Both the position numbers and the translations under genes were made by a program. DNA of 64,000 bases from Erysipelotrichaceae bacterium (GTDB lineage Bacteria > Bacillota_I > Bacilli_A > Erysipelotrichales > Erysipelotrichaceae), in assembly GCA_030525525.1 (NCBI GenBank), contig JAUNEN010000004.1:1-64000 (forward strand). Reading direction: 5' to 3'. A model generated the notes under the pieces. It had not been told where the DNA came from. It made no database searches and was given only the letters and a program-made list of their open reading frames with translations. Of the stretch, positions 51,784-60,191 are shown piece after piece (positions within the stretch are counted from its first letter, which is position 1; each line of letters opens with the position of its first letter).

Positions 51784-52507
51784 CTTCTTTCCTCCCTTCC
51801 ATAAATTCTTTGATTGCAGGTTTGTAAGATCTTGCAAGAGGGATCTCAACATCATCGTCCAGAACCATCCGGTTCTGGGAAAGATAGATATTTCTGATCT
51901 TCTTTTTGTTGACAAGGAAGCTTCTGTGGACTCGGATAAACATGTCATCAAGCTCTTCGTTTAATCTGTCCAATGTATCGCTGAAACCGTATTCTTCATC
52001 ACCTGTATTCAGGAATACCTTCTTTTCCCTTGCCTCAAAATAAGCAATCTGATGATAGTAGAAACGGCTCTTTTCCCCTCTGCATTCAACGGTGAATGTA
52101 TTTTCAGTTCCCTGCTGCAGGCGGTCTGCCATCTGTGAAACAGCTTCATCAAGCACAGACTGAATCTGGCTCATTGAAAGCGGTCTAAGCATCAATGATT
52201 CTGCGTGAATGGACGGTCTCATATAGACAAGCGGTGAGATTCTCGGTTCAGCGATCAGAATCATGTATGCATCCGGTGTGTTCTTACGCAGCTTGATGAT
52301 AACTTCAATCGCGTTCTTCATCGTGATATCGAGACAGTACATATCAACCGGTGTTTCCGCCTCAAGCTGTTCATTGAGTTTTTCAATTGTGTTGCAGTAA
52401 ATCCAGTCCCACTTTTCTTCGGTATAAATGGCTGCTTTGTCTCTTGCCACCCGATAAAGTGCGGAAGCTTCTTTTTCACTGGTTTCCGATATCAGCATTA
52501 CGATCAT
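51743..52507 (-). CDS. LytTR response regulator, atypical receiver
   Basis: A 254-aa regulator. The receiver-like domain (1-120) has a possible phospho-acceptor Asp60 (YCLDITMKNA) but the acidic pair normally found near residues 8-10 is not evident, so it may be only weakly or not phosphorylated. The LytTR DNA-binding domain covers ~135-235 (YHQIAYFEAREKKVFL, MFIRVHRSFLVNKKKIRNI). No sensor histidine kinase is encoded nearby. Its start overlaps the EssC stop by four bases, placing it inside the secretion operon, which it probably regulates. Confidence 0.85.
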   Translation of the reverse strand: MIVMLISETSEKEASALYRVARDKAAIYTEEKWDWIYCNTIEKLNEQLEAETPVDMYCLDITMKNAIEVIIKLRKNTPDAYMILIAEPRISPLVYMRPSIHAESLMLRPLSMSQIQSVLDEAVSQMADRLQQGTENTFTVECRGEKSRFYYHQIAYFEAREKKVFLNTGDEEYGFSDTLDRLNEELDDMFIRVHRSFLVNKKKIRNIYLSQNRMVLDDDVEIPLARSYKPAIKEFMEGRKEDDRSKSQKLDSIL

Positions 52508-55500
52508 ACTTTCATCCTCACTAACGGTATGACAATCTGATTGCCGGCTGCCTCTTCATAATCATCAGAAATATATCCGACACCCTTTTTCAGAGGTTTT
52601 GAAAGCTCTGCATAAGGGATGTTCTGGAAGTTGAAGATCTTCTGATTTGTCAGAGTTCCGCCGGTATAGACGCCCTTCTTCGCACTGACGAAGTTGTTGT
52701 ATGCCTTATATGCCATTAGTCCTGCATGATCATCCTGATTTTCAGAGGCAAACATATAGATGTTGTGCAGGCTTCCCTTTTCGGAGATATTCTCAAAGAA
52801 TCCGGACATGTTGCCGACTTCGATTTCGTGGTGATAGATCATTTCCATGAACTGCTTCATATCTGCGATAAAGATGAAGATCTGTTTTTCCTTCATCATC
52901 TCTTCGGCAATTGAAAGCTCATCCAATCCCTTTTCAAGGAGTGAACGCTTGATCTTGTTTCTGCGTGCAAACTCAGGCAGCAGCTCACCGAAATACTTGT
53001 AAAGCGCTGCAGTGCTGTCAACATATCTGCCGCCTGCCGCTTCACAGATCGCTTTGAGCTCACCATAGCCTTCCGGTTTTTCAACAACGATAATCTCGCC
53101 TTTCTTCAGCATTGCGGCATGAATCAAAAGCTTGAGAACATTCGTCTTGCCTGTTCTCTTTCTGCCGAGAATAACGGAGCAGTAGTTATGACGCAGATCG
53201 AAGCTGCAGATCGATGCATCTTCTTTTCTGTATGCAAACGGCAGCATATTCCTGTCTGCAATCTGCTGCATATATCTTTCGTCCTGTTCGATGAGCTCAA
53301 GAGTCGGCTCAGCCGGGATTTCAGGAATCTTTCTTGCAGTCGGGCCATGCCATGCATCTGCCATTGTTTCCGAGATTTCCTTCAGCTTTTCACCGCGGTT
53401 GAAATCATCCGGTGCTTCAACCGGCAGAGCAGTCTGGAATTCAAGAACTCTGTCATTGACACTGGCAAGTCCGCGTCCGCGGATATTGGATTCAGGCAGA
53501 AGGTCAAGATGCGTAATATGGAGTGCATCCATATATTTGAACTTATCCTGCTGTTCCAGTGAAATTGCAGTCTTGATGTTGTCACCGATTCTTGTCGGGA
53601 TTGCTGAAATTCCGAATCCCGAAGCAGATACAACCAGATAGATTCCGCGGGAAATGCCTTCACGGGCAATCTGCAGTACCAGATCGTTATATCTGTCATC
53701 CGTCTTTTCACGGAAAGATTCAAAGTTATCAAGAGCCACCAGGATTGCCGGAAGAACTCTTCCGTTGGCCTGGATATATTCTGTAAAGGAACCGCCTTTG
53801 AGAAGATTCTTTCTTTCTTCCATGATTGCTGTAATCATCGTAAAGAACTTATCGATTCTGTCTTCATTCTCATCGGTGACAACACCGCCGACATGCGGTG
53901 CTTTTTCAAATGAAACAAGCTTATGTGAGCTGTAATCCAGAAGGTACATATTCAATACCTTCGGTGAGTACTTCATCATGAGCCCATAGACAAGCGTCTG
54001 AATGAATGTACTCTTACCTGTCACAGCACCGCCCAGTACTGCCAGATGGCCGCTCTCGGTGATATTCACGTTCAAAGGAGCCTGAACCTGATTGTGCGGA
54101 TCGTCATAAAGACCGACGGTGGCTTCAAGATCACCTGCCGGATCAAGCCATTGCCTGCCGTTGAAATATGAATTCGGTTCAACAAGTGTATTCCAGAGAA
54201 TGGATTTGCCGAGTACCGGCAGCCAGAGCTGGGCACTCTTCTGATAATGCTGAGATTCGCTGATGACACGCAGATGTTCAATAACTGCCTCAAGTTCTGT
54301 TTTCTGACGGATTTTTGTATTCTTGCCTTCTGTATTTGCTACAGTCGGGAAGACATAGGCTTTGCCGTTTCTGTTAATCAGTGCAATATCATCAGATTCC
54401 TTGCGCTTGGAAGAATAGATTGCACCGCTGTAACCGGACTGGAAGAGCTCATAGATCTCATCATTGCCGACCTGCAGATAGCATCTGCCTGCCTGAGTCA
54501 GGAAGGCAGCATCAGGCTTGTGAAGCATATCCATGGAGTCCTGTCTGTCCTGAACACGCAGACATAATCTGAATCTGGAGTTTGACCAGATGTTGTCATC
54601 GACTGTACCGCTTGGTTTCTGTGTGGAGAGGATCAGATGAACACCAAGGCTTCGACCGACCTGGGCAACAGAAATGAGTTCTGACATGAATTCAGGCTGT
54701 TCGCGTTTCAATTCTGCAAATTCATCGATGATAATGAACAGATGTGATACAGGAATATTGGTTTCATGATTCTTATAAAGCTGTGTATAGAGGTTGATGT
54801 TATTGACACCGTATTCAGCGAAAATACGCTGACGTCTCATGTTTTCAGATTTGATTGAAATCATCGCACGCTGAATCTGGTTGCCGGAAAGGTTGGAAAT
54901 ATGACCGGCAAGATGAGGCATATCTTCGAAGAGGTTCGCCATTCCGCCGCCCTTGAAGTCGATGATAAAGAACGAAACATCCTCAGGAGAGAAGTTAACG
55001 GCAAGTGAAAGGATGTAAGTCTGCAGTGTTTCAGACTTACCGGAACCTGTCGTACCTGCAATCAGACCGTGAGGTCCGTGGAATTTTTCATGGATATCCA
55101 GATAGCAGTCCGCATTTCCTGCCTTACGGCCGATCAGAGCACGCATCGACTGGAATGTACGGTTTTTACGCCATCTGTCTGCGACATTCAGATCTCTGAC
55201 ATCGTTGACGTTGTACATTTCAAGGAATGAAAGACGATCCGGAATTTCGCTTGTTGTTTCAGTTTCACGGATTTTGATATTTGCGAGGGTGACACCGTAT
55301 CGTTCAATCTGTGACTCTCTGATGATATCCGGTACAAAATACTGATAGCCTGAAGCCTGCGTCATCGTGCTGTAAATGCATCTTGCATGACCTGTATTCT
55401 GGACGATATATGTGCATTCATTCGGAAGCTGCGATACTTCTTCGACCATCAGAATTGTAGTGATGCCATATTCCGGCAAAGCGTTATAGATGTATCTCTG

Positions 55501-57171
55501 AATCATCTCTCCTTCAATCAGAGAAGGATCTGAAACAAAGATGACATAATGAGGCCTCGGAATCACCTTCTTCTGGCCGATCTGTGAAGCTTCTTCCGCT
55601 CTGTTTCTGATGACATTTGTCAATTCAAAAAGTACATCTCTCCGTTCAATGCTGTTGCCGGCAAGGAAACGCGTTGAGTGGTTTTCAGACCATGTATGCG
55701 GGAACCATCTCATGCATTCCCATGCATTCAGATAATTTCTGTCAGATTCATCGAAGAGATAGACAAGCTTCACATCGGTATAAGTATGAAATGCGGCAAT
55801 CTGAGCGGTGAGTGTATGCATCATATCCAGTCCGCCGAATTTATGCGGACCGCCAACCAGACCGATCAGACGATGCTGCATCAGATCAACGGTAACCGGT
55901 ACATTCTGCAGCATTCTGAAGGAATTGGCGATTTCAGCAGGCTTATCGATCAATGAGTCATTGACCAAAGAGAATTTCTTCTGAGAAACAGTGACAGGCA
56001 CCTGGAACGGCTGCTGACCGCTGCCGATTCTGACATTGAGGAAATCACTGTGAGTCATACTTCTGGTCCAAAGTTCGGATGACTTGAAATTGAATCTCAA
56101 TATATGTTCAATCGAAGGGTTGATCTGATTCAAGGCATTTGTGTTATGCATATACTGACTGCGGATTGCATTTGCCACTTCGATCAGGTAATTGGAATAT
56201 GCATTGAATCTCTGCTTTTCATCTTCAACAATTTCTTTTTTCGAATAGCGCATATTAGCATACGCCCAGAAAGCACCGATAATCGCTGAGCCGATTGCTG
56301 TAATCAATCCTGTCAACATAAAAGCCCCGCCCCTGGCAGCTAACAGCATACCCAGAGTCATCGGAATTGCCATAGAGAAAGCAGGTCCGATCACCATATA
56401 TGTCGGTTTATCTTTCTGAACTTTCGGTGCAGGCGGATCTTCGATTTTAATTTCATTTGTATAAATAAAAGGAATTTTACGCGGCGAGCGGTTAAAGTAA
56501 ACAACCGTATCATCTTCAAACAGATCATCATGTTCCACAATTTCAGGAATTGAAATTTTCGTTAAAGAAGAAGAAACACGCAATTTACCGCACGTACTGC
56601 CGACAAGCAATGTTGAGTCCATAAAAATGATATGCAGACCGAACATTTCAAGATGATCTCCGAATTTCAGCTCGCACTGCTTCGGCAGTCTGCGATGATT
56701 TTTGAAAATACCGTTTGAGCTTTGGTCAATCAAGGTCCAGCCTCTGCCGTTTTTTACAAGAGCTGCATGAAAACTGGATATCAATCTCATAAAGTCATAT
56801 ACGATTGTATTTTCGTCATTCTTTCCGACCGTAATTTTCGTATGTCTTGAAATATCATATTTTTCCAGGAGCTGAAATGATCTTGTCTTCATTGCCACAA
56901 GCAGAAACAGACTGTCTCCGTGACCGGTATCAATGACAATCAGATCTTCTTCTTTCAGAATATGATTTACTTCATAGTTATGCTGATATTTGATCGAATA
57001 ATCGGGAGAATTATGAAGTATCCAGTTATCCGAGTTGTTTTCAAATTTTAATAAAAGTGAGTCATTCAGACTGTATTCGTATTTGTCGAGATAAACAGAA
57101 AAATCAGAGTTGAACACTCTGGGAAGCATGATCTCTTTACATGTTTTTTTGTTATAAACAATCAGCAGCAT
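52504..57171 (-). CDS. essC: EssC, T7SS FtsK/SpoIIIE motor ATPase
   Basis: A 1555-aa membrane ATPase, the motor of T7SS. FHA domains lie at the N-terminus (a degenerate one at ~1-90, a good one at ~95-195: THTKITVGKNDENTIVY, SSFHAALVKNGRGWTLIDQSSNG). Two adjacent membrane helices are near 255-305. Three FtsK/SpoIIIE domains follow: GTTGSGKSE near 705 (with FFIIDFKGGGMANLF), GGAVTGKST near 1047 and GRKRTGKTN near 1339. The first domain is the most canonical. The length and order match EssC of Firmicutes (about 1480-1500 aa). It drives export of WXG100 and LXG substrates. Confidence 0.95.
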   Translation of the reverse strand: MLLIVYNKKTCKEIMLPRVFNSDFSVYLDKYEYSLNDSLLLKFENNSDNWILHNSPDYSIKYQHNYEVNHILKEEDLIVIDTGHGDSLFLLVAMKTRSFQLLEKYDISRHTKITVGKNDENTIVYDFMRLISSFHAALVKNGRGWTLIDQSSNGIFKNHRRLPKQCELKFGDHLEMFGLHIIFMDSTLLVGSTCGKLRVSSSLTKISIPEIVEHDDLFEDDTVVYFNRSPRKIPFIYTNEIKIEDPPAPKVQKDKPTYMVIGPAFSMAIPMTLGMLLAARGGAFMLTGLITAIGSAIIGAFWAYANMRYSKKEIVEDEKQRFNAYSNYLIEVANAIRSQYMHNTNALNQINPSIEHILRFNFKSSELWTRSMTHSDFLNVRIGSGQQPFQVPVTVSQKKFSLVNDSLIDKPAEIANSFRMLQNVPVTVDLMQHRLIGLVGGPHKFGGLDMMHTLTAQIAAFHTYTDVKLVYLFDESDRNYLNAWECMRWFPHTWSENHSTRFLAGNSIERRDVLFELTNVIRNRAEEASQIGQKKVIPRPHYVIFVSDPSLIEGEMIQRYIYNALPEYGITTILMVEEVSQLPNECTYIVQNTGHARCIYSTMTQASGYQYFVPDIIRESQIERYGVTLANIKIRETETTSEIPDRLSFLEMYNVNDVRDLNVADRWRKNRTFQSMRALIGRKAGNADCYLDIHEKFHGPHGLIAGTTGSGKSETLQTYILSLAVNFSPEDVSFFIIDFKGGGMANLFEDMPHLAGHISNLSGNQIQRAMISIKSENMRRQRIFAEYGVNNINLYTQLYKNHETNIPVSHLFIIIDEFAELKREQPEFMSELISVAQVGRSLGVHLILSTQKPSGTVDDNIWSNSRFRLCLRVQDRQDSMDMLHKPDAAFLTQAGRCYLQVGNDEIYELFQSGYSGAIYSSKRKESDDIALINRNGKAYVFPTVANTEGKNTKIRQKTELEAVIEHLRVISESQHYQKSAQLWLPVLGKSILWNTLVEPNSYFNGRQWLDPAGDLEATVGLYDDPHNQVQAPLNVNITESGHLAVLGGAVTGKSTFIQTLVYGLMMKYSPKVLNMYLLDYSSHKLVSFEKAPHVGGVVTDENEDRIDKFFTMITAIMEERKNLLKGGSFTEYIQANGRVLPAILVALDNFESFREKTDDRYNDLVLQIAREGISRGIYLVVSASGFGISAIPTRIGDNIKTAISLEQQDKFKYMDALHITHLDLLPESNIRGRGLASVNDRVLEFQTALPVEAPDDFNRGEKLKEISETMADAWHGPTARKIPEIPAEPTLELIEQDERYMQQIADRNMLPFAYRKEDASICSFDLRHNYCSVILGRKRTGKTNVLKLLIHAAMLKKGEIIVVEKPEGYGELKAICEAAGGRYVDSTAALYKYFGELLPEFARRNKIKRSLLEKGLDELSIAEEMMKEKQIFIFIADMKQFMEMIYHHEIEVGNMSGFFENISEKGSLHNIYMFASENQDDHAGLMAYKAYNNFVSAKKGVYTGGTLTNQKIFNFQNIPYAELSKPLKKGVGYISDDYEEAAGNQIVIPLVRMKV

Positions 57172-57175
57172 CGAA

Positions 57176-57694
57176 TCAGATCCCCCTCATATCGAAATAG
57201 AACGGATTGACCGTAAACTGGACATCGCCGATCTGAATCACGTCTCCGTTTAAAAGAGCTGTCATATTCCACACTCTGTAAACCTTTCCGTTTCTGAGCA
57301 GAAATGTTCCGTTCAGTGAATTCATATCCTGCAGATACAGATTTCCGCGATTCAGAAGAATCCGGCAGTGAACGGATGAAACTTTTTCATAATTAACAAC
57401 AACTTGATTCTTCTCATCTCTTCCAAAGCAGATTTCTTCAGAAGGATCGACTACAAACTCTTGTTTTCCGTGTTCATTCCAGGACAATTTGATCAGCAAC
57501 TTTTTCTGTCCCGTTAACGCTCTGTTCTGTTCACCGGAAATCAGCTTGTTAAGATATTTTTCTTTTACAAGCCTTGCCGATGCTTCATTTAGTCTTTTTG
57601 CTTTACGCTTGCTGCTGTTGCGGAAAATCAGATAGAATCCAAAAGCAACTACTGCAATGCCAGCCGTAAACCCCAGTATGACTTCTACTCCCAT
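57176..57694 (-). CDS. Membrane-anchored FHA protein
   Basis: A 172-aa protein: membrane helix at 3-24 (VEVILGFTAGIAVVAFGFYLIF), a basic linker, then an FHA domain over ~75-165 (EEICFGRDEKNQVVVNYEKVSSVHCRILL, LQDMNSLNGTFL). The pocket residues GRD, S-x-HC and N are present. It lies four bases before EssC, so it is very likely a partner of the motor. RBS GAGGTACTT. Confidence 0.87.
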   Translation of the reverse strand: MGVEVILGFTAGIAVVAFGFYLIFRNSSKRKAKRLNEASARLVKEKYLNKLISGEQNRALTGQKKLLIKLSWNEHGKQEFVVDPSEEICFGRDEKNQVVVNYEKVSSVHCRILLNRGNLYLQDMNSLNGTFLLRNGKVYRVWNMTALLNGDVIQIGDVQFTVNPFYFDMRGI

Positions 57695-57706
57695 AAGTAC
57701 CTCAAT

Positions 57707-58204
57707 TTACTCTGTGTAGGTAGGTTCGGGACTGATCGACTGAACAATATAGTGATTACCAGCGATTGTTATATCATCCCCTCTTTTCAGAAAAACAGGC
57801 CTGTTTACGGAATAACCGTTATGCTGCGTCGGATTGGATAAAGAAAGATTGTTCAGAACAAGTCCTTCTCCGGTTACCACTATTTCACATTGCTGCCTTG
57901 AAATTGCTGAATCAGTATCAAGAAACAAAACCCCCGTATATTCCTGATTGTCAACTCTTCTGCCGAGCAGCAGTCTTCTGCGGAAAATCTTTTTATAGCT
58001 GTGATTTGTCTGTTCATTTTGCAATACGACTGACCAGTATCCACCTATTGGTTCCAGTGGCAGATCAGTGTTTTTCTTTTTGATGCGAGCCGGATGCCTC
58101 GTAATGCTTCTGCGTGCTTCCGGCTTCAGTAACAGGACCGCAGCACACAGCGAAGGAACCGCTGCTGCGATTACAATGTAAATAATCTGTAATAAAATTT
58201 TCAT
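57707..58204 (-). CDS. Membrane-anchored FHA protein
   Basis: A 165-aa protein with an N-terminal membrane helix (ILLQIIYIVIAAAVPSLCAAVLLL) and an FHA domain (~75-155: RLLLGRRVDNQEYTGVLFLDTDSAISRQQCEIVVT, NNLSLSNPTQHNG). SRQQ replaces the usual SRxH, so phospho-peptide affinity could be altered. It is 12 bases from the next FHA gene, and together they form a tandem with EssC. Confidence 0.85.
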   Translation of the reverse strand: MKILLQIIYIVIAAAVPSLCAAVLLLKPEARRSITRHPARIKKKNTDLPLEPIGGYWSVVLQNEQTNHSYKKIFRRRLLLGRRVDNQEYTGVLFLDTDSAISRQQCEIVVTGEGLVLNNLSLSNPTQHNGYSVNRPVFLKRGDDITIAGNHYIVQSISPEPTYTE

Positions 58205-58274
58205 GTTCGGTTCCTCCGCTCTTTTTTAAGTAAGCTAAAATCCATTAGGTTTTTGTACTGCGTCAGTTTATTGA

Positions 58275-59822
58275 TCAGTTCAGAGTTGTTGAGGTGTCTG
58301 ATGCTGCAAGGCCCCAGACATTTCCGCCGTTAGCAATGCTCAGCTGACCGTGATCAATCTCAACGACACTCCAGACGTTTCCGGTGATACCGGTGTTGAT
58401 CTGAATTGTCTGTACCGGCTGATCAGGCAGATAAACAGTGACAGTCGCACCGCTTCTGCTCATTGCACCGGAACCTGTATAGTCAAGTACCAGGAATCTG
58501 AATTTTCCGTTCAGGTTATAGATTGTTGTTGTTTCAGGTCCATATCCTGAAGTGTTGTCAATATCAAGTTCTGCATTGCTGCCGGATTTCTGATTATAGA
58601 AACTTGTGAAGACATTTGTACCGTCATCAAGAGTACCGACAAGATAAGAGTCAAGGTCTCTCGGTGAAGAACTCCATGTCAGAACGATTCTTGCTTCACC
58701 TGTACCGACAGTTTTCGAAAGAATGATATCCTGGTTGTGAGTTCCTTCATATGCACCGATATAAACGGGCACGAATACTGTTGTATATCCATTGGCAACA
58801 ACTTCGACCGTATATTCACCAGGTTCAACATTGAATTCATATTCACCATAGGCGCCTACATCGACTTCTTCAACTGCTTCACCGCTCTGATTGCTTCCTT
58901 CTCTGACAATCAGGTGTGCACCTGCAACACTCGCGTTTGTCTGTGCATCTTTGATGAAGCCGGTTGATGTTGCACGATTTACATTTGCTGCATTTTCTTC
59001 GTTTGCTTTCAGAGGTGCAAATTCATTCTGTGCACCGGCGGAAATAGTTCCGTTCGCATCAGACTGGATCATGACACGTACATTCTTTTCTTCAAATACG
59101 ACTGCCTTGTTCCATACAGGATGATCATCGATATGAAGATTTGTCAGATGCAGTGTTTCGAGTGTCTGATATGTGATGTAATCATTCACACCGAAAATCT
59201 GAAGCGCATTCGTAAATACGATGGATGTCGGAATTGCATTTGAGTTGACAACTGTTGCGCTGACAACATCAGGCTGTGAAGCTGTATTGGAGAATGTTAC
59301 CTGAGCATCCAGACCTGTGAAAGTACATGTAACACTTCCGTCACGATTTCCCTGTTTATTGGCAAGTCCGTATCTTGACAGATAGTCGGCATAGCTGTAG
59401 CTGCCCATGACTTCCATCGTTGCAGTATCAAGATAAGCTGTTTCGGCTGTTTTCATATCTGTAGGTTCTGATGTATCCTGCGGCAGCAGCATATTCAGCA
59501 TGTATCTCAGTCTCGGGCTGTTTGTACGGGCAACACCTCTTCTCAAGAGATCGATTGCGTTGTCATTTTCGCTGCGTGTAATATAAACATTGGCAAGACC
59601 TGCATAAGCATCGACACTGTCAGGATCCTGTTCAATCGCATCCTGATAAGCAAGAATGGCATTTGAATAATCTCCGGATTCAAGATACTTTTCTGCTGCA
59701 GAGATCTGTCTTGCATAGACATTTGCCGGAGCCAGCAGATAGGAGATGACAATCGCTGCTACAACTGCAATAATTGCGAAGCTTCCCCCGATCATGTAAG
59801 TCAGTGTTTTTTTGTTCTTCAT
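58275..59822 (-). CDS. Membrane TPR protein with beta-sandwich domains
   Basis: A 515-aa protein with a membrane helix at ~12-30 (MIGGSFAIIAVVAAIVISYLL), then TPRs (ARQISAAEKYLESGDYSNAILAYQDAIEQDPDSVD and the next, ~38-105). A domain of unknown type follows. Near 290-370 lies a carboxypeptidase-regulatory-like fold (GFIKDAQTNASVAGAHLIVRE...GAYGEYEFNVEPGEYTVEVVANGYT), and a YfaP-like sandwich ends the protein (EARIVLTWSSSPRDLDSYL). It is displayed on the outer face and probably a structural part of the secretion complex. Confidence 0.75.
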   Translation of the reverse strand: MKNKKTLTYMIGGSFAIIAVVAAIVISYLLAPANVYARQISAAEKYLESGDYSNAILAYQDAIEQDPDSVDAYAGLANVYITRSENDNAIDLLRRGVARTNSPRLRYMLNMLLPQDTSEPTDMKTAETAYLDTATMEVMGSYSYADYLSRYGLANKQGNRDGSVTCTFTGLDAQVTFSNTASQPDVVSATVVNSNAIPTSIVFTNALQIFGVNDYITYQTLETLHLTNLHIDDHPVWNKAVVFEEKNVRVMIQSDANGTISAGAQNEFAPLKANEENAANVNRATSTGFIKDAQTNASVAGAHLIVREGSNQSGEAVEEVDVGAYGEYEFNVEPGEYTVEVVANGYTTVFVPVYIGAYEGTHNQDIILSKTVGTGEARIVLTWSSSPRDLDSYLVGTLDDGTNVFTSFYNQKSGSNAELDIDNTSGYGPETTTIYNLNGKFRFLVLDYTGSGAMSRSGATVTVYLPDQPVQTIQINTGITGNVWSVVEIDHGQLSIANGGNVWGLAASDTSTTLN

Positions 59823-59839
59823 ATTATTTCCACCTCACC

Positions 59840-60070
59840 TCAGAACAATAAGATTCCTGTCTGAATCACCTCAAGCAGAAAGATTCCGAAAAGAAGAATC
59901 ATGATCGCGATCAGATACTTTTCAAATCTCTCCATTCGCTTTGTTGACATGCCTGTTTTCTGCGGCGCAATAATGGTTGTCGGCTCATTGCTGAAAGGTA
60001 TGAGCGGCATTCCGCATTTAGGACATATCGTTTCATTTCCGGCTTCATAATTACATCTCGGACATCTCAT
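59840..60070 (-). CDS. Small zinc-ribbon membrane protein
   Basis: A 76-aa protein: a zinc ribbon (CPRCNYEAGNETICPKCG), a short linker and one membrane helix (YLIAIMILLFGIFLLEVI). RBS AAAGGAG. It shares the zinc-ribbon-plus-helix plan with larger proteins further along the locus. Function unknown; it may recruit cytoplasmic partners to the membrane complex. Confidence 0.75.
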   Translation of the reverse strand: MRCPRCNYEAGNETICPKCGMPLIPFSNEPTTIIAPQKTGMSTKRMERFEKYLIAIMILLFGIFLLEVIQTGILLF

Positions 60071-60074
60071 ACTT

Positions 60075-60185
60075 CTACTCCTTTAAAATGCTCTTCATTT
60101 TGTTTGAAAATATAATCTGGAAAACAATCAATGATAAGATGCCGGCAGCGATCAGAACAATTCCTAAAATCATCCACGTATTCAT
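60075..60185 (-). CDS. 36-aa single-pass membrane microprotein
   Basis: The minus strand encodes MNTWMILGIVLIAAGILSLI followed by VFQIIFSNKMKSILKE, a single membrane helix with a short basic tail. The ATG at 60185 follows AAGGGATGG, which overlaps the end of the kinase gene; the stop lies five bases before the next start. Tight fitting between two genes, with RBS-like signals on both sides, supports it being expressed. Confidence 0.6.
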   Translation of the reverse strand: MNTWMILGIVLIAAGILSLIVFQIIFSNKMKSILKE

Positions 60186-60191
60186 AATTGC

